Shown: positions 33,984 through 42,550 of the stretch, piece after piece
Numbering within the stretch: position 1 is the first letter of the stretch
How the letters are laid out: every line of letters begins with the position of its first letter
DNA from: Streptomyces sp. RFCAC02
GTDB lineage: Bacteria > Actinomycetota > Actinomycetes > Streptomycetales > Streptomycetaceae
Assembly: GCF_004193175.1 (NCBI RefSeq)
Contig: NZ_SAUH01000001.1
Coordinates: 2,459,501 to 2,523,500 of the forward strand
DNA length: 64,000 nucleotides
Direction: 5' to 3'
Notes under the pieces: generated by a model
Databases searched by the model: none
What the model was told of the DNA's origin: nothing
Seen by the model: only the letters and a program-made list of their open reading frames with translations
Position numbers and translations under genes: made by a program

Positions 33984-34563
33984 GCAGGTCCCTCGGAATG
34001 GGCGCGGTCACGGCGAAGTCCGTGAACCGCGCGGTGAATCCGGCACGCTCCGGCGAGCAGCACATGACCCCGACGAGGCACGTCTCCGGCAGCGGCAGGT
34101 ACCCGAGCCGCAGCAACTGCCAGCCGCCGTCGGCCCGCCGGTACTGGACGCGGAGCGCGTCGCCGTGCCGGGTGACGCGCAGCTCGACCCGGTCGGCGGC
34201 GTCCGGCGCGGGCAGCACGGACCAGTCGGAGTGCCCGCGCGTCAGGACGGCGCTGACGTGCGGGACGCCGTCCGTGTACTCGACGCCCGCCTTCAGCCAG
34301 GTCCGCTCGTCCGCGCGGACCATGAGGCCGCCCTGGTCGTAGAGCGTCGCGTAGTCGCCGGACAGGGTGACGCGGGCCGTGAAGTCGCCGGTGACCTCCC
34401 GGTGGTGGAAGTGACCGTCGTCGCGGACGAAGCCGTAGAACGTCTCGCGCCAGAAGTCGGTCCGCTCACCGGTCGTGGCGGTCAGCAGGCCGGACTCGAC
34501 GGACCACGCGGGGGGTTCGTTCAGCCAGCGCATGCCGTCGAAGCCGGCGCCGAAACCGTTCAT
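33976..34563 (-). CDS. DUF1349 concanavalin-like protein
   Basis: 195 residues. The DUF1349 pattern is clear: MRWLNEPPAWSVESGLLTATTGERTDFWRETFYGF, HREVTGDFTARVTLSGDYATLYDQGGLMVRADERTWLKAGVEY. This beta-sandwich fold resembles glycan-binding concanavalin-like domains. It has no signal peptide. It overlaps the glycosyltransferase upstream (ATGA) and the phosphatase downstream by eight bases, so it is likely part of the same pathway; a sugar-binding or enzymatic role is unproven. Confidence 0.88.
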   Translation of the reverse strand: MNGFGAGFDGMRWLNEPPAWSVESGLLTATTGERTDFWRETFYGFVRDDGHFHHREVTGDFTARVTLSGDYATLYDQGGLMVRADERTWLKAGVEYTDGVPHVSAVLTRGHSDWSVLPAPDAADRVELRVTRHGDALRVQYRRADGGWQLLRLGYLPLPETCLVGVMCCSPERAGFTARFTDFAVTAPIPRDLHD

Positions 34564-35696
34564 GCCGCGTCCCCTTCCGTCACCGTGCCGGAGGCGGCCA
34601 CGCGCCGCGCCTCGGCGAGGACGGCGTCACGGTAGCGCGCGGGCAGCCGTCCGACGGCCGGCAGGACGCGGACCTCGCCCATGCCGCCGTCGTCGAACGG
34701 CAGCGCGACACCTCCGAGCGGCAGCGTCTCCGCCCCCGCCGGGAACGGTCCGCCCGTCACCGCGCCGCCCGCCGCGTCCGCCTCGGCCCCGATCCACAGC
34801 CGGTCGCCGGACCGCACCACGGCCAGGGACCGGCCGGGACCGGCCGCGCCCGCGAGCGCCGCGCGGTACTCGCGCGCCATCGCGTTGGCCTCGAAGTCGC
34901 CGAAAGCTGCGGCGAGTTCCGTGTCGGGTCCGGGCCACTTGCGGACGAAGTACCGGTAGTTGCGGGTCTCCGTCTCCTTGTTGGCCGCGACGTTCCGCGC
35001 GTGCGGCAGGTGGATGCCGTACACGTCGGGCGCCATCACGACCGGGGTGCCCGTGGCGGCGATGCGGTAGGCCCACTCCAGGTCCTCGACGCCGTAGCCG
35101 TGGAACTCCGGGTCGAAGTACAGCCCGTGCTCCTCGACCAGGGCGCGCGGCACCGCGACGAGGGCCGTCCAGGCGTACGCCCACGGGATGACGTGCGGCG
35201 TCCCGAGGCGCGGGTCGTCCCGTACGCCGTCGCCCGCCGCAGCCCGTGCCTCCAGGGCGGCGAGCTGTGCGCGGTAGTGCTCCCACGGCCGGGCGGTCAC
35301 CTCGGCGACGTCGCTGCCGTTGTTGTCGTAGTCGAGCATCTGGCCGGTCACGCACACCCGCTGGCCGTACGCGTAGTGCCGCTCCCACAGGCCGGCGAGG
35401 AAGCCGGGCGGCACGGTCATGTCGGCGTCGAGGCACACGATCACGTCGCCCCTCGCCTGCCGCAGCGCGAGGTTGCGGGCGTGCCCGACCTGCCAGGGCG
35501 CGGGCGACAGGACGGAGACGATGTCGAGCCGGTCGAGGAAGCCCGCGCACATTGCCGTGTACTCGGGCGAGTAGTCGAGCGCGCCGACGACGACCTCGAA
35601 CTCGTCGCGCGGCAGGGTCTGTTCGGCGAGGGAGGACAGGGCGAGCCGCAGGTTCGCGAGCCGCTGCCGGTAGGGGATGACGACGCTGAACCTCAC
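34560..35696 (-). CDS. Family 2 glycosyltransferase with galactosyltransferase-like C-terminal region
   Basis: 378 residues, soluble. The GT-A start is FSVVIPYRQRLANLRLALSSLAEQTLP, the nucleotide-binding acidic motif is CLDADMTVPPGF, and the C-terminal motif HGYGVEDLEWAYRI is typical of GT27/galactosyltransferase-C proteins. A C-terminal 100-residue region (AVVRSGDRLWIGAEADAAG) is of unknown role. GTG 35696 overlaps the dehydrogenase stop. It should attach a sugar from a nucleotide donor to the pathway product. Confidence 0.88.
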   Translation of the reverse strand: MRFSVVIPYRQRLANLRLALSSLAEQTLPRDEFEVVVGALDYSPEYTAMCAGFLDRLDIVSVLSPAPWQVGHARNLALRQARGDVIVCLDADMTVPPGFLAGLWERHYAYGQRVCVTGQMLDYDNNGSDVAEVTARPWEHYRAQLAALEARAAAGDGVRDDPRLGTPHVIPWAYAWTALVAVPRALVEEHGLYFDPEFHGYGVEDLEWAYRIAATGTPVVMAPDVYGIHLPHARNVAANKETETRNYRYFVRKWPGPDTELAAAFGDFEANAMAREYRAALAGAAGPGRSLAVVRSGDRLWIGAEADAAGGAVTGGPFPAGAETLPLGGVALPFDDGGMGEVRVLPAVGRLPARYRDAVLAEARRVAASGTVTEGDAA

Positions 35697-36787
35697 CGCT
35701 CCTCCCCCGCCGGCTCAGCGCCCGACGCGATGAGGACCTTGCAGCTCTCGGTGCCGGCGCCGGTCAGCGTCCTGCCGGGTATGTCGCAGCCGAGCAGCGC
35801 GAACGCCTCCTCGTAGTCCGCGATCGGCACGACATGGCTGACCAGCCGCTCGACCGGGATCCGCCCGGAGGTGACGAGGTGGAACGCCTCGTCGAACGAG
35901 CCGTGCAGCGAGTCGATGGACCCGATGACGGACAGGCTGCGGTCGGCCAGGTGCATCGCGTCGAGCGAGACCGCGCGGCTCTTCAGGCCGATGGACAGGA
36001 ACGTGCCGCCCGGCGCCAGCTCCTCGTAGAGCGATTCGAGCAGCCCGGACGTGGTGTCGACGACGACGTCGAGCGGCGCTGCCGGGTCGCCGAAGTGGCT
36101 GCGGCGCGCCTCGTCCAGCGACGCGAAGGCGGGGATGGACGCGGGCAGCACCTTGGTGGCGAACGCGAGCCGCGCGGGGGCGTTCTCGACGACGACGGGC
36201 GACAGGCCCTTCAGCGTCAGCGCCCACGCGTACAGCAGCCCGAGCGGCCCGGCGCCGAAGACGACGGTGTGGGCGGACAGCGACGGCGGGGTCAGCTTGC
36301 GCACCCCGGAGACGACGCAGCTCAGCGGCTCGGTGAGGGCGGCGGCGCGCAGCGGGATGTGGTCGGGGACGCGGCGCAGGAAGCCCGAGGTGGTCCGGTA
36401 CCGGTGGGCGTACGTGCCGTCGTAGCTGATGCCGCTCTCTGTGCCGTGCTTGCCCTCGCAGTGGTTGATGCGGTTGGTCCGGCACATGCGGCACACCCCG
36501 CAGTACGGCGTGGGGTTGATGACGACGCGGTCCCCGACCGTGACCGAGGTGACCTCGGGGCCGGTCTCGGCGACGATGCCGGTCGACTCGTGGCCGAGCG
36601 TCACGCCGGGCACGGCCACCGGGTAGGAGCCGGAGACGACGCCGAGGTCGGTGCCGCAGATCCCGGTGTACGCGATGTCCACCACCACGTCGTCGGGGCC
36701 GGTGGCGTGCAGCCGGGGCACCTCGGTCAGCGCCATGTCCCAGGGGCCGCGGAACTTGAGCGCCGTCATGGTGTCGTGCGGGGTCAT
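35693..36787 (-). CDS. Zinc-dependent dehydrogenase, 2-deoxy-scyllo-inosamine dehydrogenase-like
   Basis: 364 residues. Catalytic zinc ligands are in GICGTDLG and GHES, and the structural zinc Cys cluster is CGVCRMCRTNRINHC. The Rossmann loop is VVFGAGPLGLLYAWAL. The layout resembles sorbitol-dehydrogenase-like enzymes such as those oxidising amino-cyclitols in aminoglycoside pathways, but specificity cannot be read from the sequence. Its ATG overlaps the aminotransferase stop (ATGA). Oxidation by this enzyme could supply the ketone aminated by that aminotransferase. Confidence 0.88.
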   Translation of the reverse strand: MTPHDTMTALKFRGPWDMALTEVPRLHATGPDDVVVDIAYTGICGTDLGVVSGSYPVAVPGVTLGHESTGIVAETGPEVTSVTVGDRVVINPTPYCGVCRMCRTNRINHCEGKHGTESGISYDGTYAHRYRTTSGFLRRVPDHIPLRAAALTEPLSCVVSGVRKLTPPSLSAHTVVFGAGPLGLLYAWALTLKGLSPVVVENAPARLAFATKVLPASIPAFASLDEARRSHFGDPAAPLDVVVDTTSGLLESLYEELAPGGTFLSIGLKSRAVSLDAMHLADRSLSVIGSIDSLHGSFDEAFHLVTSGRIPVERLVSHVVPIADYEEAFALLGCDIPGRTLTGAGTESCKVLIASGAEPAGEER

Positions 36788-38052
36788 CGGGGGTCCTCGT
36801 CCTTCTCGAAACGGATCAGCGCCGACGTCAGGCGGTCGACGATCTCGTGGGCCTCGTCCTCGGTGACGATCAGCGGGGGCCGTACCTTGACGGCCGTGCC
36901 GAAGCCGTAGCGGCTGCCGCGCAGGATCAGTCCCTCGTCCCTGGCGACCGTGATGAAGCGGGCCACGTCCTGCGGCGTCGGCAGGTCGAAGGCGCGCATG
37001 AGGCCGACGCCCCGGGCGTTCCGCACGCAGGAGAAACGATCCTCCAGCGCGCGCAGGCCGGCCTCGACGACGGCGGACGTCCGGGTGACGCCCTCCAGCA
37101 CGCCGTGGTCCCTGATGTGGCGGACGGTCTCCTCCATCGCGACGAGCGACAGCGGGTTGGCGCCCGAGGTGGAGGAGTGCTCCCACGGCTCGAGGACGTC
37201 CAGCTCGGGCCGCATGACGACGCCGGCGGCGGGGATGCCGATGCCGCCGGCCCCCTTGGCGAACGTGATGATGTCGGGCCGCAGGTCGGCCGCGATGCCG
37301 GTGGAGGCGAAGAAGGTGCCGGTGCGGCCGAAGCCGGTCTGCACCTCGTCGGCGATGACGAGGATGCCGTGCCGGTCGCAGACCTCGCGCAGCACGCCGT
37401 AGTATCCGGCGGGCGGCACCAGATTGCCGCCGTTGCCGAGGACCGGCTCGATGAGGAGCGCGGCCACCCGGCCACTGGATGCGAATTCAACAAAATCGTC
37501 CAGCCGCCGCGCGCACAGCATTCCGCAGGAATCGGGGGACTGGCGGTAGAAGCAGTTGGCGCAGTCGGGGGCGGGAATCTTCACCGACCCCGCGAAGGGC
37601 AGCGAGAAACTGCGCTGCCGGAAGGCGTTTCCGGATAATGCGGTGGCCGCCGCGCTCTGCCCGTGGTGGGACAGGAACAGCGAGACGACGTCCGTTCTTC
37701 CGGTCGCCTTCTGCGCGATGCGGATGGCGCACTCGTTCGCAGTGGAACCGGTGATGTCGCGGAACCAGAACGCGCCGATGTGCTCGGGCAGGAACGGCTT
37801 CAGGAGCCGGAAGACCTGCTCGGACTTCGCACGGGTGAATTCCGAGGAGAGGTGGCTCGCCCTCTCCAGCTGGGCGTGCAGGGCGTCGATGACCTGCCGG
37901 TTCGAGTAGCCGAGGGACAGATTGAAGGTACCGGACGCGCAGTCGATGTACGACCGCTCCCCGATCCGGAGACGGACTCCCCGGCCCACAATGCTGTCGA
38001 AATATTCGATTGACGCCTCCGGTTCGGCGGACGCGGAGGCAAGGCTGTCCAT
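36784..38052 (-). CDS. Class III PLP-dependent aminotransferase
   Basis: 422 residues. PLP-binding elements are the GSTANE phosphate loop, DEVQTGFGRTG (Asp contacting the pyridine nitrogen) and the Lys in TFAKGAGGIG. A Cys motif (DCANCFYRQ...CGMLC) like the CxxC...CxxxC of some gamma-aminobutyrate-type aminotransferases lies in the middle. ATG 38052 is used; a TTG nine bases upstream has a better-placed GGGGAG site. The 5' half uses less GC-biased codons than its neighbours, which hints at transfer. First gene of the operon. Confidence 0.9.
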   Translation of the reverse strand: MDSLASASAEPEASIEYFDSIVGRGVRLRIGERSYIDCASGTFNLSLGYSNRQVIDALHAQLERASHLSSEFTRAKSEQVFRLLKPFLPEHIGAFWFRDITGSTANECAIRIAQKATGRTDVVSLFLSHHGQSAAATALSGNAFRQRSFSLPFAGSVKIPAPDCANCFYRQSPDSCGMLCARRLDDFVEFASSGRVAALLIEPVLGNGGNLVPPAGYYGVLREVCDRHGILVIADEVQTGFGRTGTFFASTGIAADLRPDIITFAKGAGGIGIPAAGVVMRPELDVLEPWEHSSTSGANPLSLVAMEETVRHIRDHGVLEGVTRTSAVVEAGLRALEDRFSCVRNARGVGLMRAFDLPTPQDVARFITVARDEGLILRGSRYGFGTAVKVRPPLIVTEDEAHEIVDRLTSALIRFEKDEDPR

Positions 38053-38295
38053 GGTGGGCAAGCTGACTACTCCCCTGTTGGTGCACAACCAAGCTCAGTA
38101 TTGACGCTCGGCGCCCACAGTAGATCGCGAACCGACAGTTACGCGTTGGTAATTGGGGGTGCTTGTCGTTTTGTGGGAAGCATCACAGCGGCACGGTGGG
38201 CGCGCCGGGCGGCCGAATTCTGGCGAGGCCATGTCACCCGTCAAGTGGCGGAAACCGGATGGGAACCCGGTGTTTTCCGGCCGTAGGCTTGGCAC

Positions 38296-39198
38296 GTGAA
38301 GAAACGTATCGGCGTGATGTTCGACAGAGATCTGCACCCCGAGGAATTGGCCGAATTCGCGCGCGTGGCGGAGCGCTCGGGCGCCGACGACCTGTGGGTC
38401 GTGGAGGACCTGGAGTGGGCCGGCGCCGTGTCGTCGGCGGCCGTCGCCCTGGCGGCCACGGACCGCCTGCGGCTCGGCATCGGCATCACCCCGGCGCCGC
38501 TGCGCAACCCCACGCTGCTCGCGATGGAACTGGCCACGCTCGCCCGCGTCTTCCCCGGCCGGCTGGCGGCGGGAATCGGCCACGGCGTACCGGAGTGGAT
38601 GGAACGCGTCGGCGCCGCGACACCCGCGAAACTCGCCCTGCTCGGCGAGACGATCACCGTCGTCCGCGCGCTGCTGCACGGCGAACGGGCCGACCTGGCG
38701 GGCCGCGCCGTCACGGCGGACGGCGTACGTCTGGTGCACCCGCCCGCCGTGCCGCCGCCGGTCGTCGCCGGCGTCGTCCGGCCGAAGTCCCTCGAACTGG
38801 CCGGCCGGGTGGCCGACGGCCTGATCCTCTCGGAGGGCCAGGGACCGGCCCGTATCGCCGCCGCCCTGGCCCTCGCCGACCGGGGCCGCGCCGCGGCGCC
38901 CCGCCCCTGGGGCGACGACCGGCTCACCGTCTTCGCCTACCTGTGTGTCTCGGACGACCCCGGCGAGGTCGCCCGGACCGTCGCGCCGGTGGTCGCGGAC
39001 ACCGCGCGGTGGCTCGGCATACCGCCCGACGACGTGTTCATGGCCGCCGGGGACGCCGCGACGGCCGCCGCGCGCGTCACCGAACTGTGGGAGGCCGGCG
39101 CGAGCACCGTCGTCCTGCGCCCCCTCAGCACCGACGCCGGGGCGGCCACCGCGCAGGCGCGCGCGGTCCTCACCGCCCTGGGCAGGCCGACCGCCTAG
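38296..39198 (+). CDS. LLM-class flavin-dependent oxidoreductase
   Basis: 300 residues of the luciferase-like TIM-barrel family: IGVMFDRDLHPEELAEFARVAERSGADDLWVVEDLEW, LGIGITPAPLRNPTLLAMELATLARVFPGRLAAGIGHG. It resembles F420-dependent members, but the cofactor is not certain. A TAGGCT -10 box at 38284-38289 sits six bases before GTG 38296 (leaderless mRNA). An imperfect dyad of GGAAA/TTTCC arms lies around 38250-38280 upstream. Divergent from the aminotransferase operon, separated by 243 bases. Confidence 0.9.
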   Translation: MKKRIGVMFDRDLHPEELAEFARVAERSGADDLWVVEDLEWAGAVSSAAVALAATDRLRLGIGITPAPLRNPTLLAMELATLARVFPGRLAAGIGHGVPEWMERVGAATPAKLALLGETITVVRALLHGERADLAGRAVTADGVRLVHPPAVPPPVVAGVVRPKSLELAGRVADGLILSEGQGPARIAAALALADRGRAAAPRPWGDDRLTVFAYLCVSDDPGEVARTVAPVVADTARWLGIPPDDVFMAAGDAATAAARVTELWEAGASTVVLRPLSTDAGAATAQARAVLTALGRPTA

Positions 39199-39210
39199 CG
39201 TCCGCGGCGT

Positions 39211-39876
39211 TCACTCGTAGCGGAGCCTCAGCGACTCGCGTTCGGCCTCCTCGATCCGCTCGACGGTCAGGCCCGGCACGTTCAGCTGCGCCAGCGTCAC
39301 CTCGGCGCTGGTCGGCTGGGCGTCGGCGGGGACCCAGCGCTCCGGGTCCCAGGCGCCCGCGCGCATCAGCGACTTCGGGCAGTGCGGGTAGACCTGCTCG
39401 ATGTGCACCACGATCGCGGTGACCGGCGGTTTCCCCACGGGAGTGAGCCGGGCGAGCAGCTCCGGGCGCGCGGAGACGCAGGCGCGGCCGTTGACCCGCA
39501 GCGTGGTCGGGCGGCCGGGGATGAGGAAGAGCAGTCCGGCGCGTCCGGTCTCCAGCACGTTGTGCAGGGTGTCGAGTCGCTTGTTGCCGGTCGCGTCGGG
39601 GATCGCCAGGGTCCGTTCGTCCAGCACCGAGACGAACCCGGCCGGGCCGCCGCGCGGCGTCACGTCCGCCCGGCCCGCACCGTCCGCGCTGCCGATGAAC
39701 ACCAGCGAGGAACAGCCGATCAGCGCCCGGGTCCCGTCGGTCAGGCGGTCGGTCTCCTTGCGGAGCGCGTGCGGGTTCGGCCGCGGATACAGCTCGCGGA
39801 GCCGGTCCGGACCGGTGATGGCGTCCGCCCGGAGGGAGTCGAAGAGCGAGCCGGCGGTCCCCGTGTCGATGGTCAT
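39211..39876 (-). CDS. Pyridoxamine-phosphate-oxidase-like FMN flavoprotein
   Basis: 221 residues of the PPOX split-barrel type, nearest to the MSMEG_1061 group: LTDGTRALIGCSSLVFIGSADGAGRADVTPRGGPAGFVSVLDERTLAIPDATGNKRLDTLHNVLETGRAGLLFLIPG. It probably binds FMN or F420 and reduces a small substrate. A TAGGGT -10 box at 39883-39888 is six bases before the ATG. Convergent with the LLM oxidoreductase gene. Confidence 0.88.
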   Translation of the reverse strand: MTIDTGTAGSLFDSLRADAITGPDRLRELYPRPNPHALRKETDRLTDGTRALIGCSSLVFIGSADGAGRADVTPRGGPAGFVSVLDERTLAIPDATGNKRLDTLHNVLETGRAGLLFLIPGRPTTLRVNGRACVSARPELLARLTPVGKPPVTAIVVHIEQVYPHCPKSLMRAGAWDPERWVPADAQPTSAEVTLAQLNVPGLTVERIEEAERESLRLRYE

Positions 39877-39984
39877 ACGGGCACCCTAGGAAAAGGCCGA
39901 TGCCGGGGCACGGGTCGGTGCGGACATCCGCGTACGGGGCGGTGCCGGCCCGTACCGGAGCGGACTCCGGAGGGCCGGCCGCCG

Positions 39985-40359
39985 TCACACGTAGGGGTGG
40001 GTGATCAGTTCGATCGCGTGGCCCGCGGGGTCCTTGACGTACACGCCGCGTCCGCCGTGCCCGTGGTTGATCTCGCCGGGGCGCCGCATCTGCGGGTCGG
40101 CCCAGTGCTCGATCCCCTGCTCGCGCAGCCGCCGGTACGCCCGGTCGAACAGCTCGTCGTCCACGAGGAACGCGTAGTGCTGCATCTGGATCTCGACCGG
40201 CGGCTCGGCGAACTGGAGCAGCGCCCCGCCGTCCAGGTGGAGGTTGGTGAAGATCCCCCAGGACGGCGCGTCCCGGAGTTCGAGGAGGTCGCGGAAGAAG
40301 CGGGCCGACTCGGCCCGGTCCCTCGCGGCGATGATGGTGTGGTTGAACGTGACTGGCAT
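39985..40359 (-). CDS. VOC (glyoxalase/bleomycin-resistance) family protein
   Basis: 124 residues with a typical VOC start (MPVTFNHTIIAARDRAESARFFRDLLEL) and the C-terminal YVKDPAGHAIELITHPYV, including metal-ligand candidates His in FNHT and Glu in IEL. It could be a metal-dependent isomerase or dioxygenase or a drug-binding protein; the substrate is unknown. A GAGG ribosome site precedes the ATG. Confidence 0.9.
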   Translation of the reverse strand: MPVTFNHTIIAARDRAESARFFRDLLELRDAPSWGIFTNLHLDGGALLQFAEPPVEIQMQHYAFLVDDELFDRAYRRLREQGIEHWADPQMRRPGEINHGHGGRGVYVKDPAGHAIELITHPYV

Positions 40360-40656
40360 GCGGCTGACCTCGTTCGTCGCTCGACACGGAGATGGATGCT
40401 CGTCGTGCCGGGCGCCGGGGGGCCGCGTGCCGCGCGAAGGGGGTGCCTGCCGGGCACCCGCCGTGCGGTCAGTCGGCCACCGGGTCGCCGATCCGTGCGT
40501 GGCGTCGCGCCGGTCCGGTGTTCACGCGTACGACCCTACGCGGCGGCTGCCGCGCAGGGCAACGACGGATCCTGGTCCCGCGGACACCAGGATCGCGATT
40601 CCGCCGGTCGAAGCGGGTACTGGCTGCCGTCGCGCGCCCGGTGGAGCGTGGTGGGC
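40360..40656. other. Divergent intergenic region before the quinone reductase gene
   Basis: 297 bases between the VOC gene and the flavodoxin-like gene. It should hold both promoters. No palindrome, RNA structure or small gene could be defended; the open frames crossing it are extensions of the flanking genes. Confidence 0.5.
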
Positions 40657-41454
40657 ATGACCGAGACCACGCCGCGAACCGGCTCCCCGAAGAAGATCCT
40701 CGTCGTCGCCGCCCACCCCGAGCCGCGTTCCCTGAACGCCGCGCTGACCCGCTTCGCCATGGACGAACTCCGCGCCGCGGGCCACGAGGTGCAGGTGTCC
40801 GACCTGTACGCGATGAAGTGGAAGGCCGCCCTCGACGCGGACGACTACCCCGGCCACGCCCCGGACGAGCGGCTCGACGTCCAGACCGTCTCCCAGCGGG
40901 CGACGCTCGACGGCCGCCTGTCGGCCGACATAGCGGCCGAGCAGGAGAAGGTCTCGTGGTCGGACGCGGTGATCCTCCAGTTCCCGCTGTGGTGGTTCTC
41001 CGTGCCCGCGATCCTGAAGGGCTGGATCGACCGGGTGTTCACGGCCGGATACGCGCACGGCCCGGCCCTGCCGCCGCCGTACACCGAGGGCGCGCTCGGC
41101 GGCCGGCGTGCGCTCGTGTCCGTGACGACGGGTGGGCACGCCGCGTCGTTCGGCGAGCGGGGCGTCCACGGTCACCTGGAGGACATCCTCTTCCCCGTCC
41201 AGCACGGCCTGTTCTGGTACACCGGGATGACGCCGCTCGAACCGTTCGGCGTGCACGGGACGATGGGCCTGTCGGACGAGGCGTTCGGCGAGGCGACGCG
41301 GGCGTACAAGCGGCGCCTCGACGGGCTGTTCACGGACGAGCCGGTGCGGTTCCGCCGGCTGGACGCCGACTACGACCGCGAGAAGGTGCTGCGCGAGGGC
41401 GCCGAGGCGCCCGGCACGTCCGGTCTCGCCCTGCACCGGCGGCCGGGAGCCTAG
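40657..41454 (+). CDS. NAD(P)H:quinone oxidoreductase (flavodoxin-like)
   Basis: 265 residues of the NQO1/modulator of drug activity B family: KKILVVAAHPEPRSLNAALTRFAMDELRAAGHEVQVSDLYAMKW, then AVILQFPLWWFSVPAILKGWIDRVFTAGYAHG. FAD/FMN-dependent two-electron reduction of quinones would protect against redox cycling. Its stop overlaps the stop region of the convergent lipoprotein gene by four bases. Confidence 0.92.
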   Translation: MTETTPRTGSPKKILVVAAHPEPRSLNAALTRFAMDELRAAGHEVQVSDLYAMKWKAALDADDYPGHAPDERLDVQTVSQRATLDGRLSADIAAEQEKVSWSDAVILQFPLWWFSVPAILKGWIDRVFTAGYAHGPALPPPYTEGALGGRRALVSVTTGGHAASFGERGVHGHLEDILFPVQHGLFWYTGMTPLEPFGVHGTMGLSDEAFGEATRAYKRRLDGLFTDEPVRFRRLDADYDREKVLREGAEAPGTSGLALHRRPGA

Positions 41455-42005
41455 TGCCAGGCGTAGTCCTGCCGCAGCACCGCGAAGATCCCGGTGACCT
41501 CCTCCGCGTCCTCGTCGGACAGGCCGGGGCCGTACGTGCCGTTGGCCAGGTAGCCGGTCGTCGTGCCAGACGCCCAGGTGACGGTGAGGACGCCGTCCCC
41601 GTCCAGCGTCAGGTCGCCCTCGTGGTCCGGCCAGGCGCCGGGGCCGCCCTCCAGCGCGCAGCCGCCGTCGGGGAACGCGAAGTGCCCGTCGGTGCCGAGT
41701 TCGCCGAAGCACAGGTCGCCCTCCGGCGTGCCGTCGGCGCTGAACGCCACCTCGGCCAGGCCGTCCCGGGACGAGTCGCCGATGAGGAACTCGCCGCTGT
41801 GCCCGGGGTCGGCCGGGTCGGCCTCGTACAGCCCTCCGTAAGCGGCGTACGCGTCGGCCGGCGTCTCCTCCTCCGCCGGTGCCTGCTCGGTGGCGGCGCC
41901 CCGGTCCGGTGTGTCGGTCGCGTCGTCGTCGCAGGCCGTCAGCGACAGGACCGCGGCGGCCAGGGCGGCGGCCGGCAGGGCGGTGCGGAGGAGCGGTGCG
42001 CGCAT
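41451..42005 (-). CDS. Secreted lipoprotein of unknown function
   Basis: 184 residues with signal sequence and lipobox SLTAC, then an acidic, Thr-rich linker and a small beta-rich domain (YGGLYEADPADPGHSGEFLIGDSS, GDLTLDGDGVLTVTWASGTTTGYLANG). ATG 42005 has a GGAAG site. No family recognised. Convergent with the quinone reductase gene. Confidence 0.72.
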   Translation of the reverse strand: MRAPLLRTALPAAALAAAVLSLTACDDDATDTPDRGAATEQAPAEEETPADAYAAYGGLYEADPADPGHSGEFLIGDSSRDGLAEVAFSADGTPEGDLCFGELGTDGHFAFPDGGCALEGGPGAWPDHEGDLTLDGDGVLTVTWASGTTTGYLANGTYGPGLSDEDAEEVTGIFAVLRQDYAWH

Positions 42006-42090
42006 GGGTGCTTCCTTGCCGAGGGCGTCCGGCCGGGCGGCCGTCCGTTGCGGTGACACGCTTCTCGGCCACGCGCGGTTCCCGTACCGC

Positions 42091-42456
42091 TCAGCCCTCC
42101 GGCCCCTCCCGCCACTTCCGCCACGGCAGGGCGCCGCGCCACGCCTCGTCGCCTTCCGCCGCCCAGCTCGTGACCACGTCGGCGACGGGTTCGACGCCCC
42201 ACGGGTCGTCGCGGTGCGGCAGATCGGCCGTCCAGTGGGCGTCGGGACCGCCCTCGCGGTACTCGACGGTGTGGCTCAGGTCCTCGTTCAGCCGGACCTG
42301 GATGTAGTGCTGGTCGGCCGGCTCCAGGTCGAGACGCTCCACGATCAGGAAGTCGAACCGGAGGTTCAGGTCCGCGATCAGGTCGTGCAGCCGGTCCCCG
42401 GACGGGTCGTCCCACACCGTGCCGTCCGCCTCGTGGGCGCGCACACGCGGCGTCAT
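42091..42456 (-). CDS. Hypothetical acidic protein, Imm1-like appearance
   Basis: 121 residues. The succession of a helix (GDRLHDLIADLN), strand (FDFLIVERLD), strand (DQHYIQVRLN) and strand (SHTVEYREGG) resembles Imm1-type immunity proteins, but this is a structural impression only. ATG 42456 is chosen for the GGAGGGG site seven bases upstream. No toxin gene is visible nearby. Confidence 0.55.
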   Translation of the reverse strand: MTPRVRAHEADGTVWDDPSGDRLHDLIADLNLRFDFLIVERLDLEPADQHYIQVRLNEDLSHTVEYREGGPDAHWTADLPHRDDPWGVEPVADVVTSWAAEGDEAWRGALPWRKWREGPEG

Positions 42457-42550
42457 CGGCACTCCCCTCCCTCGCGTCCGCCGGTCGCCCGCAACTCTAG
42501 ACGCGGGCGCGCGGACGGCCGGCCCCGGATGCCGCCCGCCCGCGCCGCAG

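Noticed and set aside
37480..37720. Possible frameshift or insertion in the aminotransferase where base use changes
   Set aside because: The protein is continuous across this stretch with all PLP motifs in order; only codon preference differs.
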